DNA from: Gemmatimonadaceae bacterium
Lineage (GTDB): Bacteria > Gemmatimonadota > Gemmatimonadetes > Gemmatimonadales > Gemmatimonadaceae
Length of the DNA stretch: 64,000 nucleotides
NCBI GenBank assembly: GCA_020853635.1
Contig: JADYYN010000135.1
Location: 1 to 64,000, forward strand
Direction: 5' to 3'
The position numbers and the translations under genes are program-made. How positions within the stretch are numbered: the first letter of the stretch is position 1; each line of letters opens with the position of its first letter. Shown piece by piece: positions 57,672-64,000 of the stretch. The notes under the pieces were generated by a model. It searched no databases. It was not told the DNA's origin and saw only the letters and a list, made by a program, of their open reading frames with translations.

Positions 57672-60332
57672 GTGATGCATCGGCGTCTCTTCTCGACGCT
57701 CCTCGCGATCCTTGCCGTCCTCGCCGCGCCGCGCACTGCCCACGGGCAGGAGCGCGGCGCGGCCGCGTTGGAGCAACTGGTACGAGGGCTCCCCGTCAAC
57801 GCACGTGTGCTCATCATCGGCGCGCATCCGGATGACGAGGACACGCAACTCATCGCCTGGCTCGCACGCGGGCATCAGGTCCACACGGCGTATCTTTCGC
57901 TCACGCGAGGCGATGGCGGTCAGAACATCATCGGCACGGAACTCGGGGAGTCGCTCGGCGCCATCCGGAGCGCGGAGCTGCTTGCGGCCCGCGCGATCGA
58001 CGGCGGTGAGCAGTTCTTCTCACGCGCGTATGACTTCGGCTTCTCGAAGAACGCCACCGAGACGTTCCAGCAGTGGGATCGCGAAGCGCTCACCACCGAC
58101 GTGGTGCGCGTGATCCGTGCGTATCGCCCTCACGTCATCGTGTCGGTATGGTCCGGTACCCGCGCCGACGGCCATGGGCACCACGAAGCCGCCGGACTGC
58201 TCGCGCGCGACGGCTACGACCATTCGGCCGACACCGTGCGCTTCCCGACACAGTTGCACGGACATCCGTGGGCGGCGAGCAAGTTCTATCGCGGCGCGTG
58301 GGCGCGCGCGCTGCCGGCGACGTTGACGTTCAATGTGGGCGCGTTCGATCCCGTGCTCGGGCGCAGTCCCGCCGAGCTCGCTGCGGTCAGCCGCTCGGCG
58401 CATCGGTCCCAAGGGCAGGGCGGCCTCGAGCGGCGCGGCGTGGTGATGTCGCGTCTCTCGCGTGAGGCCACGCGCGTCAACGAGGCGACCGCAGCCGACC
58501 AGGAGACGTCGCTGTTCGATGGGATCGACACCAGTCTCGCGCGTGTGGCAGCGGTGGTGCCGGCCAACCGCGCCGTGTTGGAGCGCGCGACCGCGCGCAT
58601 GGCTTGGGTGCAGCGCGCGCTCGATCTGCGGCGCCCCGCGGGGGTCGTCGATTCGCTGGCCCATCTTGTGACCTCGCTCGAGTTCGCGCGCAGCACGGCG
58701 ACGCGTTGCGGTTGGGGTGTGGTGCGTCGCGCACTCACCGGGGGCGCGAGCATGGTCGAGTGCTCCCATGAGCAACTCGACCTCGATGCCACGCTTGATC
58801 GCATGATCGGGCGCACGAAACAGGCACTCATCGTCGCCGCAGGGATCGCCGTGGAGGTGACGGCCGCCAAGGAACTCCTCGCGTTCGGTGACTCGATGGA
58901 CGCGCAGGTCACGATCCACAATCGTGGCACGCATCCCGTCCGCTGGGACGACCTGCAGCTGACCAACGCGCCGCGCCGCCCGTTCGATGCGGTGGAGATC
59001 CGGCCCGACTCGAGTGCCACCGTCACGCGTCAGGTGATGGGGTTGGTCGATCATCGTCCGTGGTGGACCGGCGGTCGCAACGGACGTCCGCTGTTCGTCG
59101 ACACGCGCTCGCCGGTCAGTGGGATCGCGCAGGTCAGCTACGGTGCGACCGCGCTGCTCGCGCCCAGTGTGTCGATCGCCGAGGGATCACGCCGGCTCTC
59201 CGACGCCACGGTCTGGCTGAGCATCGGCGAGATCCCGGTGTCGTTCTCGGTCGGGGAACTGCAGTTCCGCTACGCCGACCCGGTGCTCGGCGAGCAGCGG
59301 CGGCAGGTGGGCGGTGTGCCACCGCTGACACTCGCACTCGACCGCGGCTTGCAGTGGCGGCGCGCGAACACGCCGATCGACCAGCGCATCCGGATGAGCG
59401 TGCAGTCCCATACCACGAGCGATCGCGCGTTGTCGTTCCGGTATCTGCTACCGACGGGCGCGAAGATCGATGGCGTGCCGGACACGATGACCCTCAAGGC
59501 GGGTGAGTCGCGCGAGGTGTTCATCAACCTCAAGGGTGCGTTGCCGGCCGGGCGACATGAGTTCGGGATCGGTGCCGAGTCCGACGGGGCGGTGTTCACG
59601 GAAGGCTTCCGCGAGATCAGCTATCCGCATATCCCACCGCTGCGACTGTATCGCTCGTCCGCGAGTTACGTGCACGCCGTGCAGCTCCAAGTCCCCAAGG
59701 CGCTCTCGGTGGCGTACGTGGCCACGCAGCCGGACGGCACGGCACAGGCGCTGCGGGAGATCGGCATTCCGACCACCTACCTCACGCCGGATGAGCTGCC
59801 ACTGATGGACCTCGCGCGATTCACGGCGATCGTGATCGGGCCGCGCGAATATGAACGGGCCCCGGAACTCGCTACGATGAACCCGCGTTTGCTGGAGTGG
59901 GTCCGCGCCGGCGGTACGATGGTCGTTCAATACGGACAGTATGAGATGACTCAGCCCGGCATGATGCCGTTCCCGATCGGACTCACACGGCCGGCTGCGC
60001 GCGTGACCATCGAGTCGGCGCCGGTGAAGGTGCTCGATCCCACGTCGAAGCTCCTCACGTGGCCCAACAGGATCGGACCGAAGGACTGGGCCGACTGGGT
60101 GCAGGAGCGGGCGCTGTACATGCCGACGACCATCGACCCGCGGTATCGCACGCCGATCGCGCTCAACGATCCCGACGAGCCCGAGAATCGTGGCGCGATC
60201 CTCGAGGCGACCATCGGCAAAGGGCGCTATGTGTACACCTCGCTCTCGCTGTTCCGTCAGATTCCGGCGGGCATCGAGGGCGGGTTGCGGTTGTTCGTCA
60301 ATCTTCTCTCCGCGGGTTTGCCCCCGCAGTAA
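57672..60332 (+). CDS. secreted PIG-L (LmbE-like) family deacetylase with large C-terminal region
   Basis: Signal peptide; VLIIGAHPDDEDTQLIAWLARGH, GHGHHEAAG. Start GTG 57672 or ATG 57675. Confidence 0.88.
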   Translation: MMHRRLFSTLLAILAVLAAPRTAHGQERGAAALEQLVRGLPVNARVLIIGAHPDDEDTQLIAWLARGHQVHTAYLSLTRGDGGQNIIGTELGESLGAIRSAELLAARAIDGGEQFFSRAYDFGFSKNATETFQQWDREALTTDVVRVIRAYRPHVIVSVWSGTRADGHGHHEAAGLLARDGYDHSADTVRFPTQLHGHPWAASKFYRGAWARALPATLTFNVGAFDPVLGRSPAELAAVSRSAHRSQGQGGLERRGVVMSRLSREATRVNEATAADQETSLFDGIDTSLARVAAVVPANRAVLERATARMAWVQRALDLRRPAGVVDSLAHLVTSLEFARSTATRCGWGVVRRALTGGASMVECSHEQLDLDATLDRMIGRTKQALIVAAGIAVEVTAAKELLAFGDSMDAQVTIHNRGTHPVRWDDLQLTNAPRRPFDAVEIRPDSSATVTRQVMGLVDHRPWWTGGRNGRPLFVDTRSPVSGIAQVSYGATALLAPSVSIAEGSRRLSDATVWLSIGEIPVSFSVGELQFRYADPVLGEQRRQVGGVPPLTLALDRGLQWRRANTPIDQRIRMSVQSHTTSDRALSFRYLLPTGAKIDGVPDTMTLKAGESREVFINLKGALPAGRHEFGIGAESDGAVFTEGFREISYPHIPPLRLYRSSASYVHAVQLQVPKALSVAYVATQPDGTAQALREIGIPTTYLTPDELPLMDLARFTAIVIGPREYERAPELATMNPRLLEWVRAGGTMVVQYGQYEMTQPGMMPFPIGLTRPAARVTIESAPVKVLDPTSKLLTWPNRIGPKDWADWVQERALYMPTTIDPRYRTPIALNDPDEPENRGAILEATIGKGRYVYTSLSLFRQIPAGIEGGLRLFVNLLSAGLPPQ

Positions 60333-60338
60333 GGTCTC

Positions 60339-61673
60339 GTGGCACGTACGCGCGTCGTCATCATCGGTGGTGGGTTCGGCGGTCTGAACGCAGCTCGCAC
60401 GCTCGGGAAGTCCGACGTCGAGGTGATCCTCATCGACCGCACCAACCATCACCTCTTCCAGCCGCTGCTCTACCAGGTGGCGACGACGTCGCTCGCGCCG
60501 AGCGAGATCACGGCGCCCATCCGGTGGGTGCTGCGGCAGCAGAAGAACGTCACCACCTTGCTCGGCACGGTGGAGAAGATCGACCGCGCGTCACGCGCGA
60601 TCCGAGTGGTCGGAGAGCCGGACCCGATCCACTACGACTATCTCATCGTCGCGACGGGGACGCGCCACTCGTACTTCTCGCACCCGGAGTGGGAGAAGTG
60701 GGCGCCGGGATTGAAGAGCATCGAGGACGCGCGTCGCATCCGGAAGCGCTTCCTGCTCGCGTTCGAACGCGCGGAGTGGGAGGAGGATCCGGTCGCACGC
60801 GCTGCACTGCTCACGTTCATCATCGTGGGCGGTGGCCCCACGGGCGTGGAACTCGCCGGCGTGTTGCCTGAGATGTGCAAGCGCGCGTTCCGCCCGGACT
60901 TCCGCCGCATCGACACCTCGAAGGTGCGCGTGATCCTGCTCGAAGGGGGCCCACGCATCCTGCCGAGTTTCCCGGAGTCGCTGTCGGAGCGCGCGAAGCG
61001 GGATCTCGAGCGGCTGGGTGTGGAGGTCCGGCTCAACACGATCGTCACAGGGATCGATGAAGAGGGCGTGACGATCGGTGCCGATCGTATCCGGTCGCAG
61101 TCGGTGTTCTGGGCGGCGGGCAACGCCGCGTCGCCACTCGGCAAGGCGCTTGAGACGCCGCTCGAGCGCACGGGCCGTGTGTTGTTGGAGCCCGACCTCT
61201 CAGTGCCCGGTGATGCGCGCGTGTACGTGGTCGGTGACCTCGCCGCGGTGCCGTGGCAGGGCGACGTGCTCGTGCCTGCCGTGGCGCCGGCGGCGAACCA
61301 GATGGGGCAGCATGCCGCACGGAACATCCTGCGGCATCTGCGCGGTGAGAAGGGCGAGCCGTTCCGCTACACGAACAAGGGTGAACTCGCGACCATCGGG
61401 CGTCACCACGCGGTCGCGTCGCTCGGGGGAGGCAAGTTGAAGATCACGGGCTCCATCGCGTGGATCTTCTGGCTCTTCATCCACATCATGTACCTCGTCG
61501 GCTTCCGCAACCGGCTCAGCGTGCTCCTGCAGTGGGCGTACAACTATCTGTTCTGGGAGCGTGGCGTGCGGTTGATCACGGAGACCGAGGACGCGAGCAT
61601 GTCGCGGCATCCGGCGATGACGGGGCGGACGGGGGAGTTCGAGCGGCGGCAGGTGGGTGCGTCGGGTCCCTGA
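60339..61673 (+). CDS. NAD(P)/FAD-dependent oxidoreductase, type II NADH dehydrogenase-like
   Basis: VVIIGGGFGGLNAARTLGKSDVEVILIDRTNHHLFQPLLYQVAT, VVGDLAAV, C-terminal membrane-association segment. Confidence 0.9.
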   Translation: MARTRVVIIGGGFGGLNAARTLGKSDVEVILIDRTNHHLFQPLLYQVATTSLAPSEITAPIRWVLRQQKNVTTLLGTVEKIDRASRAIRVVGEPDPIHYDYLIVATGTRHSYFSHPEWEKWAPGLKSIEDARRIRKRFLLAFERAEWEEDPVARAALLTFIIVGGGPTGVELAGVLPEMCKRAFRPDFRRIDTSKVRVILLEGGPRILPSFPESLSERAKRDLERLGVEVRLNTIVTGIDEEGVTIGADRIRSQSVFWAAGNAASPLGKALETPLERTGRVLLEPDLSVPGDARVYVVGDLAAVPWQGDVLVPAVAPAANQMGQHAARNILRHLRGEKGEPFRYTNKGELATIGRHHAVASLGGGKLKITGSIAWIFWLFIHIMYLVGFRNRLSVLLQWAYNYLFWERGVRLITETEDASMSRHPAMTGRTGEFERRQVGASGP

Positions 61674-61861
61674 CCTGTGATGCACATTGTGACAGGAGCG
61701 TTGCTCGCACAATGTGATGCGCTGGTTGTTGCAGCAGAGAGAGGTCTCTACTCTTCCCCCTCGAAGCGCCGATGGGTGGTGTGGGAACGGCACACACCAA
61801 GGCATGACATCCATCGTGCGCTTCAGTTCTCGGCCCTCCTGCCGAGACTCAGCAATACGAA

Positions 61862-61955
61862 CAGCTGCTCAGAGCAAACTCATCGAAAGATGAGGACGCA
61901 GAGCCACGGGGCTACAGCGGATCCGTCCGCCATGCTCGCCGAGCCGCCAGCCATG
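61862..61955 (+). promoter_or_regulatory. c-di-GMP-I (GEMM) riboswitch aptamer candidate
   Basis: AGAGCAAACTCATCGAAAGATGAGGACGCAGAGCCACGGGGCTAC...CCGCCATGCTCGCCGAGCCGCC: CTCAT/ATGAG stem with GAAA-type loop followed by GACGCA-AGCC core, as in GEMM-I RNAs; upstream of the surface lipoprotein gene. Confidence 0.85.
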
Positions 61956-62038
61956 TGGACTGAACTCTTGGTCCTCGGTCGGCGGCTCTTTCGCGTGCCG
62001 GTCCGAGAGCCATCCATCTCCTCTCGGAGTCCCTGGCT

Positions 62039-64000
62039 ATGCCGTATCTCTCGAAGCTCATCAAGCGTATCACGCTCGCGTGGTCCGTCACCGCGCTCGC
62101 CGCCATGGCAGCGTGCACTCCTGTGGACAATGTGACCGATCCGGACGGCGGCGAGGCGACTCTCGTCGCCGTCCTTGTCGCGCCGGACTCGGCGGATGTG
62201 CGGGTCGGTGCGCGGTACCGGCTCGTCGCTGAGGCGCGCGATGACCGTGGCCGCTCTATGGTGGGCGCACCGGTCTCGTGGACGAGCACCGACACCTCCG
62301 TGGTGGTTGTCGACACATCGGGTCTCGTGACAGCGGTGGGCGATGGCGTCGCGGAAGTGCGCGCCCCGGCCCGCGGCGTGTCGGGGAAGGCCAAGCTGCG
62401 CGTCCTGGCCGAGCCGGTCGCCGCCGTGGATGTGAACCCATCGAGCGGGACTGTGACGCGCGGTCAGACGGTGACGCTGACGGCACGAGTGCTCAGCGCC
62501 TCGGATTCGGTGATGACCGATCGCCGAGTGACGTGGAGCAGCAACGCGCCTGCGGTGGCGACGGTCGACACCACCGGTCGCGTGTCTGCGGTGGCGAGCG
62601 GATCGGTCGTCATCACGGCTGCGAGCGAAGGGCAATCGGATGTCGCTGCGCTGGTCGTGGTCGACCAAGCGCCTGCGACGGTCAACAATCTCACCGTGAC
62701 CGCGTTCAGTGACACCAGTGTCACACTACGTTTCACGGAAGTGTCCGATGGTGTGAGCGGCGCGGCGAACTACGAGGTGCGTTACGCGTTGCCGCCGCTG
62801 GCCTGGGACAACGCGACCACGGTGGCTCGTGGGTCGTGCGCGACCCCCATCACAGGCACCAGCGTGGGCGCGTCGCGCACCTGCGAAGTGCGTGGCCTCA
62901 CACCCGGCACCAACTACCGGTTCATCGTCCGCGCCTTCCGGGGTGCGTTCGGGAGCGGCGCCGTGTACGGCGCGCTCTCCAATCTGGTCGCGGCGACCAC
63001 GGACCCGGCCGTCATCGCGAGCATCACGCTCACACCCGCCAACTCCGCACTCGTCATCGGCCAGACGGCGACCTTCGTCCCCACCGTCCGCGATGCGAGC
63101 GGGAACGTGTTGACCGGACGCAGCGTCACGTGGAGCTCGACGAACAACGCGGTCGCGACCGTCACGAGCGGCGGTATCGCGACTGCGCTGTCTGCCGGTA
63201 CGGCATCGATCCGCGCGACCTCTGGGTCGGTCGTTGGGAGCGCGGCGATGACGGTGTCAGCGCCGTCGCCGGCGCCGGTGGCGAGTGTCACCGTCGGACC
63301 GGCGAGTGACACCCTAGTCACGGGTGCCACCGTCACGTTCGTGGCGACGCTGCGCGACTCGACGGGCGCCGCGTTGAGCGGACGTCCGATCACCTGGAGT
63401 TCGACCAACACCGCGATCGCGACGGTCAGTGCCTCAGGCGTGGTCACCGGTGTGTCGACAGGCACGACGACGATCCGCGCGACCAGTGAAGGGATCAGCG
63501 GCAACGCGGCCTTGCTCGTCACATTGCCGCCGGTCGCCTCCGTGCTCGTCGGTCCGTCGAGTGACACCGTCGTCACGGGTGCGACCGTGACGTACACCGC
63601 GACGCCCCGCAGTGCCGCTGGCGCGACGCTCATCGGTCGCAGCATCACCTGGAGTTCCGCCAACACCGCGATCGCTACCGTGAATGCGTCAGGCGTTGTG
63701 ACCGGCGTGGCTGCCGGCACGACGACAATTCGGGCCACGAGCGAAGGCGTGCAAGGCGCTGCGGCGCTTTTGGTGACCGTGCCCCCGGTGGCGACCGTGA
63801 CGGTCGGGCCGTCGGTTGATACGGTCAATGTCGGGGCGAGCGCTCCGTTCACCGTCACGCTGCGTGATGCGAGCGGTGCCACGTTGACGGGCCGTGCTGT
63901 GACGTGGAGCTCCACGAACACCGCCGTAGCGACGGTGAATGCGTCCGGTGTCGTCACGGGCGTCGCCGCAGGAACGGCCACCATCCGCGCGACGAGTGAG
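62039..64000 (+). CDS. multi-domain BIG2/FN3 surface lipoprotein (adhesin-like), 3' end outside window
   Basis: Translated by eye from ATG 62039: MPYLSKLIKRITLAWSVTALAAMAACTPVDN..., continuous Ig-like repeats to 64000. Not in the track because no stop falls inside the window. Confidence 0.88.
   Translation, partial: MPYLSKLIKRITLAWSVTALAAMAACTPVDNVTDPDGGEATLVAVLVAPDSADVRVGARYRLVAEARDDRGRSMVGAPVSWTSTDTSVVVVDTSGLVTAVGDGVAEVRAPARGVSGKAKLRVLAEPVAAVDVNPSSGTVTRGQTVTLTARVLSASDSVMTDRRVTWSSNAPAVATVDTTGRVSAVASGSVVITAASEGQSDVAALVVVDQAPATVNNLTVTAFSDTSVTLRFTEVSDGVSGAANYEVRYALPPLAWDNATTVARGSCATPITGTSVGASRTCEVRGLTPGTNYRFIVRAFRGAFGSGAVYGALSNLVAATTDPAVIASITLTPANSALVIGQTATFVPTVRDASGNVLTGRSVTWSSTNNAVATVTSGGIATALSAGTASIRATSGSVVGSAAMTVSAPSPAPVASVTVGPASDTLVTGATVTFVATLRDSTGAALSGRPITWSSTNTAIATVSASGVVTGVSTGTTTIRATSEGISGNAALLVTLPPVASVLVGPSSDTVVTGATVTYTATPRSAAGATLIGRSITWSSANTAIATVNASGVVTGVAAGTTTIRATSEGVQGAAALLVTVPPVATVTVGPSVDTVNVGASAPFTVTLRDASGATLTGRAVTWSSTNTAVATVNASGVVTGVAAGTATIRATSE
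63278..64000 (+). repeat. Tandem BIG2-like coding repeats, period 255 bp (85 aa)
   Basis: Unit starts V-A-[ST]-V-x-V-G-P at 63278, 63533 and 63788. Confidence 0.85.

Noticed and set aside
61677-62135. 152-aa plus-strand ORF across the leader region
   Set aside because: It overlaps the riboswitch candidate and the real ORF start in another frame and has no recognisable protein features.
62914-63984. 356-aa minus-strand ORF opposite the Ig-like repeats
   Set aside because: It is antisense to a continuous plus-strand frame with lipobox and BIG2 motifs; its Val/Pro/Ala repeats only mirror the sense repeats.
63278-64000. 255-bp tandem repeats as a CRISPR or noncoding satellite
   Set aside because: The repeats preserve one reading frame and encode 85-aa Ig-like domains.

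Overview
Window from a high-GC, gene-dense bacterial chromosome. Gene content would fit a Gemmatimonadota-like organism, but that is a guess and no phylogenetic marker was analysed. Main blocks: (1) acyl-CoA dehydrogenase / phosphotransferase / VOC operon, then a tandem pair of unknown paralogs, one preceded by a perfect Rex-type operator (2.7-3.6 kb). (2) A toxin island at 3.7-10.4 kb: an N-terminally truncated RHS gene with a C-terminal tip and candidate immunity gene; a second orphan RHS core/tip created by a ~0.92 kb direct repeat, followed by two paralogous 79-aa membrane proteins; a vestigial RHS scrap; and a hipBA module with a striking dyad. (3) Thiolase/FadB-like genes, DraG-like hydrolase, DNA adenine methylase, response regulator, HhH-GPD glycosylase. 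(4) A large exopolysaccharide locus at 18.6-38.9 kb with initiating sugar transferase, Wza, Wzc, polymerase-like protein and nine glycosyltransferases, plus a PilT-like protein whose ATPase motifs are degraded. (5) Amidase, antiporter, SufE, a Wzm/Wzt transporter, MsrPQ, THUMP methyltransferase, porin-like protein, cupredoxin and a sensor-fused Ser/Thr kinase. (6) sucA split by an in-frame TAG. (7) PIG-L deacetylase, NDH-2, and at the right edge a c-di-GMP-I (GEMM) riboswitch candidate upstream of a BIG2/FN3 lipoprotein that is open at the window end and absent from the ORF track. No tRNA, rRNA, CRISPR array or transposase was recognised.
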